From Nevskia sp. (GTDB taxonomy: Bacteria; Pseudomonadota; Gammaproteobacteria; Nevskiales; Nevskiaceae): DNA of 64,000 nucleotides. The stretch is from positions 53,273 to 117,272 of the forward strand of contig JADGHB010000003.1 in the NCBI GenBank assembly GCA_019689635.1, in the 5' to 3' direction. A program made the translations under genes and the position numbers. The number at the start of each line of letters is the position of its first letter. Position 1 is the stretch's first letter. Below, piece by piece: positions 27,135-36,723 of the stretch. The notes under the pieces are model-generated. The model worked only from the letters and a program-made list of their open reading frames with translations. It was not told the DNA's origin and ran no database searches.

Positions 27135-29681
27135 TCACGCCCAGACCATGCAGCCCATCTCGAAACGGTGAGCGAGCAGCGGATGCGTGGGGAACATGCG
27201 GATGCGGTAGTGCTGGAAACCCGACAGCGGTTCGATGTCGGCGCCGAATTCCACGCGCTGGCCCGCGCTCGCCAGCGGTTCGAGGGGGATCGTCTTTTCC
27301 ACGCTCAAGCACGCGTTTTCATCCAGCCTTCCGATCACGCACTCCACGGTCACGTCCGCGGGCGTCAGGCCGTCGAGCGCGGCCCACACCCGCAAGGACA
27401 AACGAGCGCCCTGCTGCAGGGTGGTCGGTGGCGCCGCGGACACCTCCAGGCGCGCCGCCGGCCACGCCCGGCGCACGCGCTCTTTCCAGGCCGCCAGCTC
27501 TGCCGCGGTGTCGCCTTCGGCGAGGCGCCGGCCGAGCCGTTGCGCGGGGGCGTACAGCTTGTCGACATAGTCGATGACCATGCGCACGGTGTTGAAGCGC
27601 GGGATGATGGATTTCATCGAGTTGCGCGCGATGCGCAGCCATTCGGGCGAATGGCCCCGGCCGTCGTCGCCGTAATACAGGGGCACCACCTGGTTTTCCA
27701 GGATATCGAGCAACTGGTGCGACTCCTCGGCGTCGCGCTGCTGGGCGTTCAGCGCCCCGGTGGCCGGCGTCACCGCGAAACCGTTGTCGCCGCTGTAGCC
27801 CTGCGCCCACCAGCCGTCGAGCACCGAGACGTTGACGCCGCCGTTGATGGCCGCCTTCATGCCCGAGGTGCCGCTGGCCTCCAGCGGATATTCCGGCGTG
27901 TTGAGCCACACGTCGCAGCCCTGCACCAGGTCGCGCGCGAGCTGAATGTCGTAACCCTCCAGCAGGATCAGCCGGCCGATGAATTCCGGCCGCATGGAGA
28001 TCTCGTAAATCTGCCGGATCAGCTCCTGCCCCGGTCCGTCGTTGGGGTGCGCTTTGCCGGCGAACACCAGGATCGCGGGCCGTTCGGGATGGCCGAGGAT
28101 GCGCGCCAGCCGCGCCGGATCGCCCAGCACCAGGGTGGCGCGTTTGTAGGCGGCGAAGCGGCGCGCGAAACCGATCAGCAGCGTGCGTTCGGTACCGCCA
28201 TCGCGGAGATTGCGGACGATGCGCGCGATCACCGCCTCGCTGACCCGGTTGCGCCGGTGCTGACGCTGCAGGCGCTCGGCGATCTCCGCCAGCAACGCAC
28301 ACTTCAAACGGCGGCGGATGTCGGCGAACTGCGCGTCGGGCACCGTATCGACGACCTTCCAATATTCGGCGCGCAGCAGGCGATCCGCCCAGTCGGCCCC
28401 TTTTTCGCAGAATTGCTCGAGCCAGCTCCGCGAAAGGAACGTGGAGACGTGCACGCCGTTGTTGACGTAGCCGATGGGGTTTTCCTCAGGCGGGATCTGC
28501 GGCCAGACGTAGCGCTCCATGCGCGAGGCCACCTCGCCGTGGATGCGGGACACGCCGTTGTGGAAGCGCGAGCCGCGCAGTGCCAGCGCCGTCATGTTGA
28601 AGCGGTCCGCGCCGCCCGCGTCCGCGCCCAGGGCGAGGATGCGCCCGTCTTCGACCCCCAACTTGTCCAGATACGCGCCGAGATGATGGCGCACGTGGGC
28701 GTGGGTGAACACGTCGTGTCCGGCGGCGACCGGCGTGTGCGTGGTGAACACGGTGCCGGCCGCGGTCGCCTCCAGCGCCGCGGCGAACCCGACGCCAGCG
28801 GCGATCTTCTCGCGCATGCGCTCCAGGATGAGCAAGGCGGCGTGGCCCTCGTTGATGTGCCACACCGTCGGCTCCAGCCCCAGCGCGCGCAGCGCGCGCA
28901 CGCCGCCGATGCCCAGCACGATCTCCTGCTGGATGCGCGTGTCCGCGCCGCCGCCGTAGAGCTGGTGGGTGATGGCGCGGTCACGTTCGCCGTTGGCCGG
29001 CAGGTCGGTGTCGAGCAGATAGAGCCGGACGTGACCGATCCTGGCCATCCACAGCCGCACCGCCACGCGGCGGTTTTCGACTTCGACCTCGACATGGACT
29101 TCCTCGCCGCGGACATCACGCACCGGCTCGACCGGCATATCGGCGAAATCGACCGCGTTGTAGTGCGCCTGCTGGCGGCCCTGGACGTCGATGGTCTGGG
29201 CGAAATAACCCTGCCGGTAGAGCAGCCCGACCGCGACGAACGGCAGGCCGAGATCGCTGGCGGCCTTGCAATGATCGCCGGCGAGGATGCCCAGGCCGCC
29301 GGAGTAGATCGGAAAACTCTCATGCAACCCGAACTCGGCGCTGAAATAGGCGACCAGGCTGCCATCGACGCCGAAATGCGCCTCGACCTCAGGATGCGGA
29401 CGCAGCGCCTGATAGGCGTCGTAGGCCGCCACGGCGGCGGCGTAGTGGGCCAGGAACTCGGGATCGGCCGCCGCCGCGTCCAGCCGCGCCTGGGCGACGC
29501 GGCGCAGCAGCAGCTTGGGGTTGTTGCCGCACAAGCGCCACTGCTGGGGATCGAGCCGCCAGAAGATGCCGCGCACGTCGCGGTTCCAGCTATACACCAG
29601 GTTCTCGGCCAGCTCCGGCAGCCGCGCCAGCGCCGGGGGAATGTTGGGTCGCAGCTCCAGGCTGTAGGTAGTACCGGTCAT
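27135..29681 (-). CDS. glgP: alpha-glucan (glycogen) phosphorylase
   Basis: An 848-residue GT35 enzyme releasing glucose-1-phosphate from glycogen. It is of the type with the N-terminal DUF3417 module (ALARLPELAENLVYSWNRDVRGIF). Core motifs are FSAEFGLHESFPIYSGGLGILAGDH, WHINEGHAALLILER, FTTHTPVAAGHDVF and the PLP-lysine loop ASGTSGMKAAINGGVNVS. I chose the ATG at 29681 because homologues begin at this point (TTYSLELRP); an in-frame ATG at 29723 would add 14 residues. Neither has a clear ribosome site. No FNR box precedes it, unlike the rest of the glycogen genes. Confidence 0.93.
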   Translation of the reverse strand: MTGTTYSLELRPNIPPALARLPELAENLVYSWNRDVRGIFWRLDPQQWRLCGNNPKLLLRRVAQARLDAAAADPEFLAHYAAAVAAYDAYQALRPHPEVEAHFGVDGSLVAYFSAEFGLHESFPIYSGGLGILAGDHCKAASDLGLPFVAVGLLYRQGYFAQTIDVQGRQQAHYNAVDFADMPVEPVRDVRGEEVHVEVEVENRRVAVRLWMARIGHVRLYLLDTDLPANGERDRAITHQLYGGGADTRIQQEIVLGIGGVRALRALGLEPTVWHINEGHAALLILERMREKIAAGVGFAAALEATAAGTVFTTHTPVAAGHDVFTHAHVRHHLGAYLDKLGVEDGRILALGADAGGADRFNMTALALRGSRFHNGVSRIHGEVASRMERYVWPQIPPEENPIGYVNNGVHVSTFLSRSWLEQFCEKGADWADRLLRAEYWKVVDTVPDAQFADIRRRLKCALLAEIAERLQRQHRRNRVSEAVIARIVRNLRDGGTERTLLIGFARRFAAYKRATLVLGDPARLARILGHPERPAILVFAGKAHPNDGPGQELIRQIYEISMRPEFIGRLILLEGYDIQLARDLVQGCDVWLNTPEYPLEASGTSGMKAAINGGVNVSVLDGWWAQGYSGDNGFAVTPATGALNAQQRDAEESHQLLDILENQVVPLYYGDDGRGHSPEWLRIARNSMKSIIPRFNTVRMVIDYVDKLYAPAQRLGRRLAEGDTAAELAAWKERVRRAWPAARLEVSAAPPTTLQQGARLSLRVWAALDGLTPADVTVECVIGRLDENACLSVEKTIPLEPLASAGQRVEFGADIEPLSGFQHYRIRMFPTHPLLAHRFEMGCMVWA

Positions 29682-29866
29682 GGAAGACTCGTGCGGTCTC
29701 GCGGTCAGATTTTTTTCGACCATAGCACGTCATGCAAAATCAGCGCCGGGGCGGCGCGCTTCGAGGTTCGCCGTCCGGCGAGGCGCGCGACCGAAGTTTT
29801 GCGTCGCGCTGGGCGAAAACGAAGACTCCGAACGGCGCGGGTCAAGCCTGGGCCCCCGCCGGCGGT

Positions 29867-31777
29867 TTACGATTCGTTGGCCGCCTGCCGCTCGAACGGC
29901 GCCACCGCCGCCGGCGGCGCCAGCTCCGTCTTGAGCGCCGCGACGTCCGCCGCCTCCAGCGTCTCCTGCCGGATCAGACGCGCCGCCCAGCGGTCGAGCA
30001 CGGCGCGGCGGCCCTTGAGGATCGCCAGCGCGCGCGCATAGCCGTCCTGGACCAGCTTGCGCACCGCCTCGTCGATCTCGCGCGCGGTCTGTTCGCTGTA
30101 GCGGCGCGCCTCGGGAAAGCGGACGGGATGTCCGGGGGAAAGCTCCGCCTGGTCGGCGTAAGACACCTCGCCGACCGCCGCGTCCATGCCGAAATGCATG
30201 ACCATCGAGCGCGCGATCTCGGTGGCCTTGTGCAGATCGTCGGCCGCGCCGGTGGACACGTCGCCGAACACCAGCGCCTCCGCCGCGCGGCCGCCGAGCA
30301 GGCCGGCGAGCTTGGCCGCGAGCTCGGCGCGCGTCATCAGGAAGCGGTCGTCGAGCGGCCGCTGCAGGGTGTAGCCGAGCGCGGCCACGCCGCGCGGAAT
30401 GATCGAGACTTTCTCGACTCGCTCGCCGCTGTTGAGCTCGATGGACACGACGGCGTGGCCCAGTTCGTGGTAAGCGACGATGCGGCGCTCGGTCTCGTTG
30501 AGCACGCGGCTCTTGCGCTCCAGGCCGGCGATGAGGCGCTCCACCGCCGCAGTGAAATCCTCCAGCGTCACCGCCTCGGCTTTGCGCCGCGTGGCACCGA
30601 GCGCCGCCTCGTTCACCAGGTTGGCGAGGTCGGCGCCGGTGAAGCCCGGCGTCAGCGCGGCGATCTTCTCCAGGTCCAGGTCGGCGGCGGCGCGCACCTT
30701 GCGCAAGTGCACCTGGAGGATCTGGATGCGGCCACGACGGTCCGGCCGGTCCACCACGATCTGGCGGTCGAAGCGCCCGGCGCGCAGCAGCGCGGTATCG
30801 AGGATCTCCGGCCGGTTGGTGGCGGCCAGCAGCACCAGCCCCGAGCGGGAATCGAAGCCGTCCAGTTCCGAGAGCAACTGGTTGAGGGTCTGCTCCTTCT
30901 CGTCGTGTCCGCCCAGGACATAGCTGCCGCGCGCGCGGCCCAGCGCGTCCAGCTCGTCGATGAAGATGATCGCCGGCGCCTTCTCCCGCGCGCGGTCGAA
31001 CAAGTCGCGCACGCGCGCCGCGCCCACGCCGACGAACAGCTCGACGAACTCCGAACCGTTGATCGAGAAGAACGGCACGCCGGCCTCGCCCGCCACGGCG
31101 CGCGCCAGCAGCGTCTTGCCGGTGCCCGGCGGCCCGACCAGCAGCACGCCTTTGGGCAAGCGCGCGCCGAGCCGCCCGCGCTCCTGCGGCTGACGCAGGA
31201 AATCGACCACTTCCTGCAGTTCCGCCTTGGCCTCGTCCGCGCCGGCGACGTCGGCGAAGGTCACCTTGGTGTCGGTCTCGACGTAAACGCGCGCCTTGCT
31301 CTTGCCGACTTCCAGCGCGCCCGCCCCGACGCCGCCCGCGGTACGACGCAGCAACAGCATCCAGATGAAATACAGGCCGACCAGGGGAATGGCCCAGGAC
31401 AGCACCAGCGGCAGCCACTGCGATTCGTTCTGTCCGCGGTACGGAACCTTCGCCCGGTCCAGCTCGGCGACCAGCGCGGGATCGTCCACCCGCACCACCG
31501 AGAAAGCACACTGCGCGCGGCCGCCGCACTGCAACGCTTTGACCCGCTCCGCCGGCAGCACGCCGGTGAGCTGCGCCGGCGCGTAGCTGCCCTCCAAGCG
31601 GTGATCGGAAATGACCACCTCGTCGATCTTGCCCGCCGCCAGCAGCGTCTTGAACTCGCTGTAGCTCAGCGTTTCGACCGGCGTGCCCGGGTACAGTCCG
31701 CGCAGGGCGAAGACCAGCGCCGCCGCCCCGAGGAGGTAGGCGAGCACCAGCCCGCCCCGCTTGGCCGCGCCTTTCAT
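29867..31777 (-). CDS. ftsH: FtsH-type ATP-dependent zinc metalloprotease
   Basis: A 636-residue membrane AAA+ protease. Two N-terminal helices flank a periplasmic domain. The AAA module has Walker [14 protein letters not shown], Walker [16 protein letters not shown] and the [23 protein letters not shown]. The protease site is HELGH, with Gly where Ala is usual. The periplasmic domain contains an unusual QCGGRAQC pair of Cys. The long reading frame extending upstream through groEL is an artefact; the ATG at 31777 overlaps the groEL stop by four bases. It is therefore probably a second, condition-specific FtsH made with GroEL. Confidence 0.92.
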   Translation of the reverse strand: MKGAAKRGGLVLAYLLGAAALVFALRGLYPGTPVETLSYSEFKTLLAAGKIDEVVISDHRLEGSYAPAQLTGVLPAERVKALQCGGRAQCAFSVVRVDDPALVAELDRAKVPYRGQNESQWLPLVLSWAIPLVGLYFIWMLLLRRTAGGVGAGALEVGKSKARVYVETDTKVTFADVAGADEAKAELQEVVDFLRQPQERGRLGARLPKGVLLVGPPGTGKTLLARAVAGEAGVPFFSINGSEFVELFVGVGAARVRDLFDRAREKAPAIIFIDELDALGRARGSYVLGGHDEKEQTLNQLLSELDGFDSRSGLVLLAATNRPEILDTALLRAGRFDRQIVVDRPDRRGRIQILQVHLRKVRAAADLDLEKIAALTPGFTGADLANLVNEAALGATRRKAEAVTLEDFTAAVERLIAGLERKSRVLNETERRIVAYHELGHAVVSIELNSGERVEKVSIIPRGVAALGYTLQRPLDDRFLMTRAELAAKLAGLLGGRAAEALVFGDVSTGAADDLHKATEIARSMVMHFGMDAAVGEVSYADQAELSPGHPVRFPEARRYSEQTAREIDEAVRKLVQDGYARALAILKGRRAVLDRWAARLIRQETLEAADVAALKTELAPPAAVAPFERQAANES

Positions 31778-33393
31778 TCCAGGGGCGGTTCCTTGGCCGC
31801 AGGTTCCTTCTCCGGAATTTCCGTCATCGTCGCCTCGGTCAGGAGCAGCACGCTGGCCACCGACACCGCGTTCTCCAGCGCGCTGCGCTCGACCTTGGTC
31901 GGATCGACGATCCCGGCCTCGAACATGTTCACGTACTTCTTGGCCGCGGCGTCGAAGCCGATGTCCTTGCCGCTGTCCGCCAGCATGCGCGCGACCACCA
32001 CGCCGGCGTCCACCGCCGAGTTCTCGGCGATGGTGCGCGCCGGCGCTTCCAGCGCGCGCTTCAGGATCGACAGGCCGGTGCGCTCGTCGCCCTCGGCCTT
32101 GGCTTCTTCCTCCGCCACGGCCGCGGCGGCGCGCAACAGCGCCAGACCGCCGCCGGCCACGATGCCTTCGGCCACCGCCGCCTTGGTGGCGGAAATGGCG
32201 TCGTCCAGCGCCTCCTTCCTGGACTTCATCTCCGCCTCGGACGGCGCGCCCACGCGGATCACCGCCACGCCGCCGGAAAGCTTGGCCAGGCGCTCCTGCA
32301 GTTTCTCCTTGTCGTAATCGCTCGTCGCCTTGTCGATCTGCGTGCGCAGCTGCTTGATGCGCGCGTCGATCCGGCGGCGCTCGCCGGCGCCGCCGACGAT
32401 CGTGGTGGTGTCGCGATCGACGACCACGCGCCGGGCGCGACCGAGCTGGGCGAGCTCCACGTTGGCCAGGCGCAGTCCCACGTCCGCGGAGATCACCTGG
32501 CCGCCGGTGAGCACCGCCATGTCCTCCAGCAGCTCTTTGCGACGGTCGCCGAAGCCCGGCGCTTTCACCGCCACGCTGTGCAGCACGCCGCGCAACTTGT
32601 TGACGATCAGCGCCGCCAGCGCCTCGCCCTCGATGTCTTCGGCCACGAACAGGATCGGCTTGCCGGACTTGGCCACCGCCTCCAGCAGCGCCAGCAGGTC
32701 CTGCAGCGCGCCCAGCTTGCGGTCGGTGAGCAGGACCAGCGCGTCCTCCAGCACCGCCTCCATCTTCTCGGCATCGGTGACGAAGTACGGCGAGACGTAG
32801 CCGCGGTCGAACTGCAGGCCCTCCACCACTTCCAGGACCGTCTCGGTGGTCTTGGATTCCTCCACGGTGATGACGCCCTCGCCGCCGACTTTTTCCATCG
32901 CCTGCGCGACCAGCTCGCCGATCGCCGCGTCGTTGTGGGCCGAAATCGTCGCCACCTGCGCGGTCTCGGTGCGGCTCTTGACCGGCCGCGATTGCGCGCG
33001 CAGCGAGGCCACCGCCGCCTTGAGCCCGCGGTCCAGCCCGCGCTTGAGATCGATGGCGCTGGCGCCGGCGACGACGTTGCGGATGCCGTCGGCGACGATG
33101 GCGTGCGCCAGCAGCGTCGCGGTGCTGGTGCCGTCGCCCACCGCCTCGCCGGTCTTTTCGGCCGCCTGGCGCAGCATCTGCGCGCCGAGGTTCTCCTCCG
33201 GATCTTCCAGATCCATCTGCTTGGCGATGGTCACGCCGTCGTTGCACACCAGCGGCGTGCTCCACTTTTTCTGGATCAGGACCGACTTGGACTTGGGACC
33301 CAGCGTGATGCGCACGGCGTCGGCGAGTTTGGTAACCCCGCGCAGTACCTTTTCGCGCGCTTCGCTGCGGAACAGGACTTTGCTGTGAGCCAT
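31774..33393 (-). CDS. groEL: GroEL-type chaperonin, stand-alone paralogue
   Basis: A 539-residue Hsp60. Present are the start KVLFRSEAREKVLRGVTKLADAV, the ATP site GDGTSTATLLAHAIV, apical-domain SPYFVTDAEKM and the equatorial EGIVAGGGLALLRAA. It has no adjacent groES and its C-terminus ([11 protein letters not shown]) lacks the usual GGM repeats, as seen in divergent GroEL paralogues. GGGAGG precedes the ATG. A perfect FNR box lies 58 bp upstream. It is co-translated with ftsH, pairing folding with membrane proteolysis, presumably at low oxygen. Confidence 0.93.
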   Translation of the reverse strand: MAHSKVLFRSEAREKVLRGVTKLADAVRITLGPKSKSVLIQKKWSTPLVCNDGVTIAKQMDLEDPEENLGAQMLRQAAEKTGEAVGDGTSTATLLAHAIVADGIRNVVAGASAIDLKRGLDRGLKAAVASLRAQSRPVKSRTETAQVATISAHNDAAIGELVAQAMEKVGGEGVITVEESKTTETVLEVVEGLQFDRGYVSPYFVTDAEKMEAVLEDALVLLTDRKLGALQDLLALLEAVAKSGKPILFVAEDIEGEALAALIVNKLRGVLHSVAVKAPGFGDRRKELLEDMAVLTGGQVISADVGLRLANVELAQLGRARRVVVDRDTTTIVGGAGERRRIDARIKQLRTQIDKATSDYDKEKLQERLAKLSGGVAVIRVGAPSEAEMKSRKEALDDAISATKAAVAEGIVAGGGLALLRAAAAVAEEEAKAEGDERTGLSILKRALEAPARTIAENSAVDAGVVVARMLADSGKDIGFDAAAKKYVNMFEAGIVDPTKVERSALENAVSVASVLLLTEATMTEIPEKEPAAKEPPLE

Positions 33394-33444
33394 GGGCGTA
33401 CCTCCCAGGCGCCCAGCATCGCCGCGCGCGCCCCGGGCGCGCTT

Positions 33445-33458
33445 TGATGCAGATCAAT
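33445..33458. promoter_or_regulatory. perfect FNR-type box between groEL-ftsH and mgtA
   Basis: TTGAT-GCAG-ATCAA. It is centred 58.5 bp from the groEL start (candidate -10 GATGCT, 33420-33415) and 42.5 bp from the mgtA-like start. It may act on either side. On the mgtA side a class II start would coincide with the initiation codon. Confidence 0.7.
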
Positions 33459-33493
33459 GCTCGCGTTCGCGCCCGGCGTAAGGTCTGCGGTTC

Positions 33494-36115
33494 ATGACTC
33501 GAGTGCCACCGGCCTGGCCCGCCTTCCGCCGCCGCGGTGGCGAGGCGTCGCGCCCGCCGCTGTCCGAATTCGCGCGCCTGGACGCCGCTGCATGTCTGCG
33601 CCGGCTGGGCAGTTCGCCGGAAGGACTGGCGGAAGCGGAAGCCGCGGCGCGCCGGCGCCGGATCGGCTCCAACGCCCTCGCCTACGAAAAGAACACCGTC
33701 TGGCCGCTGCAGTTGTTCCAGGCGTTTGCCAATCCGTTCAGCGCGCTGCTGATCGTGCTGGCGCTGATTTCCGCCGCCACCGGCGACCGCCAGGGCGCGG
33801 TCCTGTTGTGGAGCATGGTGCTGCTCTCCTCGCTGCTGCGCTTCACCCAGGAATTCCGCTCCGGCCGTGCCGCCGAAAAGCTGCGCGCGATGGTGCACCT
33901 CACCGCCGCGGTCAAGCGCGCCGGCGACGCAACGTTCCGCGAGCGCCCCCTGGACGAACTGGTGCCGGGCGACGTGCTTCGCCTTTGCGCGGGCGACATG
34001 GTGCCGGCCGACGTACGTCTGCTGACCGCCAAGGACCTGTTCGTCAGCCAGTCCGCGCTCACCGGCGAAGCCTTTCCGGTCGAAAAGTTCGCGGCTCCCG
34101 TCGCCGGCGGCGACGAGGAGCTGGCCCTGTCCAACCTCTGTTTCATGGGCAGCAACGTGGTCAGCGGCGCCGCCACCGCCGTGGTCCTGGCCACCGGAGC
34201 GCAGACCTATCTCGGCGGCATCGGCCGCGAGCTCGCGCGCGGGCGCGGCGCCACCGAGTTCGACCGCGGCGTGCGGCGTTTCGGCTGGCTGCTGGTCGTG
34301 TTCGTCGGCGTGATGGCGCCGGCGGTGTTCCTGATCAACGGACTGGCGCGCCACGACTGGCTGGAAGCCTTCCTGTTCGCCATCGCGGTCGGCGTGGGGT
34401 TGACGCCCGAGATGCTGCCGATGATCGTCACCGCCACGCTGGCGCGCGGCGCGGTGGCGATGTCGCGGGAGAAAGTCATCGTCAAGCGCCTCGACGCGAT
34501 CCAGAACTTCGGCGCCATGGACGTGCTGTGCACCGACAAGACCGGCACGCTGACCCAGGACCGCATCGTCCTCAAGTGGCACGTGGACGTGACGGGGCAG
34601 GAAAGCGAGGCGGTACTCGAGCACGCCTACCTCAACAGCCGTTTCCAGACCGGGCTCAAGAACCTGCTCGACGTGGCGGTCCTGGAACACGCGGAAGTCG
34701 CGCAGCGACTCGACCTGGCGCGCGCCTACCGGATGGTGGACGAGATCCCGTTCGATTTCGAGCGCCGGCGCATGTCGGTGGTGGTGGAGGAGGACCGCGA
34801 CCACCATGAGCTGATTTGCAAGGGCGCGGTGGAGGAAGTGCTCGCGGCGTGCAGCAGCGTGTTCCTGCACGGGAAAAACGAACCGCTGGATGCCGCGCGT
34901 CGTGCACAGGCCCTGGCGCGGGCGCGGGCCTATAACGAAGATGGCCTGCGGGCGATCGCGGTCGCCTACAAGGAAACGCCGCGCGCGCAGACCCGTTACA
35001 CGGTGGCCGACGAGCGCGACCTGACGCTGCTCGGTTTCATCGCCTTCCTCGACCCGCCCAAGGACAGCGCCGCGCCCGCGCTGCGGCGGCTGGCCGAGCG
35101 CGGCGTGGCGGTGAAGGTCCTGAGCGGCGACAACGAAGTCGTGACGCGCAAGGTCTGCCGCGACGTGGGGCTGGCCACCGGCGAGGTGCTCAGCGGCGCG
35201 CAACTCGAGCGGCTGGACGATGCGGCGCTCGCCGAAGCCGCCGAGCGCTGCACGGTGTTCGCCAAACTCGCGCCGCTGCAGAAGGAGCGCGTCGTGCGCG
35301 TGCTGCGCGCGCGCGGCCGCGTGGTCGGCTTTCTCGGCGACGGGATCAATGACGCGCCGGCGCTGCGCGCCGCCGACCTCGGGGTGTCGGTGGACAGCGC
35401 GGTGGACATCGCCAAGGCGTCCGCCGACATCATCCTGCTGGAAAAAAGCCTGGCGGTGCTGGAGCGCGGCGTGGTCGAGGGTCGCCGTACGTTCAGCAAC
35501 ATCGTCAAGTACATCAAGATGGCGGCCAGCTCCAACTTCGGCAACATGTTCAGCGTGGTCGGCGCCAGCCTGCTGTTGCCGTTTTTGCCGATGCGGCCGC
35601 TGCAGATCCTGGTGCAGAACCTGCTCTACGATTTCTCCCAGACCGCGATCCCCTTCGATGCCGTGGACGCGGACGACGTGGCGCGGCCGCGGCGCTGGGA
35701 AGTGGGCGGTATCGCGCGCTTCATGCTCTGGTTCGGGCCGATCAGCTCGGCGTTCGACTACGCGATCTTCGCGGTGATGTGGTTCGCCTTCGGCGCGCGC
35801 ACGCCGCTGGCGCAATCCCTGTTTCAGACCGGCTGGTTCGTGGAGGGCCTCGTGTCGCAGACCCTGATCGTGCACGTGATCCGCACCGCGCGGCGGCCGT
35901 TCGTGGACAGCCGCGCGGCCTGGTCGCTGAGCGCGGCGACCGCCGCAGTCGCGGCGTTCGGCCTCTTTGTGCCGTACTCGCCGATCGCCGGCGAGCTGGG
36001 TTTCGTCCCGCTGCCGGCGGCGTATTTCCCGTGGCTGGTGGCGATCCTCGTCGCTTACGCTATGGCCACCGAACTCCTCAAGCGTCGTCTGCGGCGGCGC
36101 TTCGGCCCGGTCTGA
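33494..36115 (+). CDS. mgtA: MgtA-like P-type cation ATPase
   Basis: An 873-residue P3B-type Mg2+-translocating ATPase by similarity. Motifs are TGEAFPVEKF in the actuator domain, the phosphorylated Asp in LCTDKTGTLTQ and GDGINDAPALR. The MgtA-specific stretches VQNLLYDFSQTAIPFDAVD and WFGPISSAFDYAIF lie in the C-terminal membrane domain. The N-terminus is Pro/Arg-rich. No Shine-Dalgarno is seen before the ATG at 33494; a GTG two codons on is an alternative start. Mg2+ import is inferred from the family only. Confidence 0.88.
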   Translation: MTRVPPAWPAFRRRGGEASRPPLSEFARLDAAACLRRLGSSPEGLAEAEAAARRRRIGSNALAYEKNTVWPLQLFQAFANPFSALLIVLALISAATGDRQGAVLLWSMVLLSSLLRFTQEFRSGRAAEKLRAMVHLTAAVKRAGDATFRERPLDELVPGDVLRLCAGDMVPADVRLLTAKDLFVSQSALTGEAFPVEKFAAPVAGGDEELALSNLCFMGSNVVSGAATAVVLATGAQTYLGGIGRELARGRGATEFDRGVRRFGWLLVVFVGVMAPAVFLINGLARHDWLEAFLFAIAVGVGLTPEMLPMIVTATLARGAVAMSREKVIVKRLDAIQNFGAMDVLCTDKTGTLTQDRIVLKWHVDVTGQESEAVLEHAYLNSRFQTGLKNLLDVAVLEHAEVAQRLDLARAYRMVDEIPFDFERRRMSVVVEEDRDHHELICKGAVEEVLAACSSVFLHGKNEPLDAARRAQALARARAYNEDGLRAIAVAYKETPRAQTRYTVADERDLTLLGFIAFLDPPKDSAAPALRRLAERGVAVKVLSGDNEVVTRKVCRDVGLATGEVLSGAQLERLDDAALAEAAERCTVFAKLAPLQKERVVRVLRARGRVVGFLGDGINDAPALRAADLGVSVDSAVDIAKASADIILLEKSLAVLERGVVEGRRTFSNIVKYIKMAASSNFGNMFSVVGASLLLPFLPMRPLQILVQNLLYDFSQTAIPFDAVDADDVARPRRWEVGGIARFMLWFGPISSAFDYAIFAVMWFAFGARTPLAQSLFQTGWFVEGLVSQTLIVHVIRTARRPFVDSRAAWSLSAATAAVAAFGLFVPYSPIAGELGFVPLPAAYFPWLVAILVAYAMATELLKRRLRRRFGPV

Positions 36116-36132
36116 GTGCCACGCCTGCAGCG

Positions 36133-36146
36133 TTGATCCAGATCAA
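36133..36146 (+). promoter_or_regulatory. perfect FNR-type box for the CBS gene
   Basis: TTGAT-CCAG-ATCAA. CATGCT (36169-36174) ends 34.5 bp from the centre, predicting a start near 36181. This rules out the upstream in-frame ATG that overlaps the box. Confidence 0.75.
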
Positions 36147-36238
36147 TGCCAGTGCAGCGATTTCTCCTCATGCTTGTTCTCGTTGGGGAGGCGCAGCCAT
36201 GCCGCGCGCCGGGACGTGCAGCGACGGAGGAAGAAGTC

Positions 36239-36688
36239 ATGCGAGTCGGAGAAGTCTGCAACCGCGCGGTGGTGGTCGCCGCGCCGGAAACCGGGGTGGT
36301 GGAAGCCGCGCAGCTCATGCGCGAGTACCACGTCGGCACGCTGGTGGTGGTGGAACGCGACGGCGCGCAAGCGCGGCCGCTGGGCATCGTCACCGACCGC
36401 GATCTGGTGATCGAGGTCCTGGCCAAGGAAGCGGCGCCCGAGGACCTGGCCATGGAGGACTTCATCACCGGCGAGCTGATCACCGCCACGCAGGACGACG
36501 ATCTGCTCGAGACCCTCGGCCGCATGCGCAGCGAGGGCATCCGCCGCATGCCGGTGATCGGCGACCAGGGCGAGCTGGTGGGCATCCTGTCGGTGGACGA
36601 CGTGCTGGAGATGCTGGCCGAAGCCATCGGCCAGGTTCCGCAGCTCGTGCGCCGCCAGCAGACCGCCGAAATCACCCGCCGGCCGTAA
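36239..36688 (+). CDS. CBS-domain pair protein
   Basis: A 149-residue protein of two CBS motifs forming one Bateman module: MREYHVGTLVVVERDG to GIVTDRDLVIEVL, and MRSEGIRRMPVIGDQGELVGILSVDDVLEML. Such modules bind adenine nucleotides and sense energy state. GGAGGAAG precedes the ATG at 36239, inside the predicted FNR-dependent transcript. It is followed by the phosphotransferase/kinase fusion gene. The partner it regulates, if any, is unknown. Confidence 0.88.
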   Translation: MRVGEVCNRAVVVAAPETGVVEAAQLMREYHVGTLVVVERDGAQARPLGIVTDRDLVIEVLAKEAAPEDLAMEDFITGELITATQDDDLLETLGRMRSEGIRRMPVIGDQGELVGILSVDDVLEMLAEAIGQVPQLVRRQQTAEITRRP

Positions 36689-36723
36689 GCCTTCCGCGCA
36701 TCGCTTCCGAGCGCTTGCCCGGC

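Noticed and set aside
29867..35875. 2002-codon minus-strand frame
   Set aside because: Only its last 636 codons are FtsH. The rest is out of frame with groEL or antisense to mgtA and has no family features.
36146..36241. Upstream ATG for the CBS protein (would add a hydrophobic N-terminus)
   Set aside because: It overlaps the FNR box and precedes the predicted transcript start; the later ATG has a good ribosome site and matches the family.
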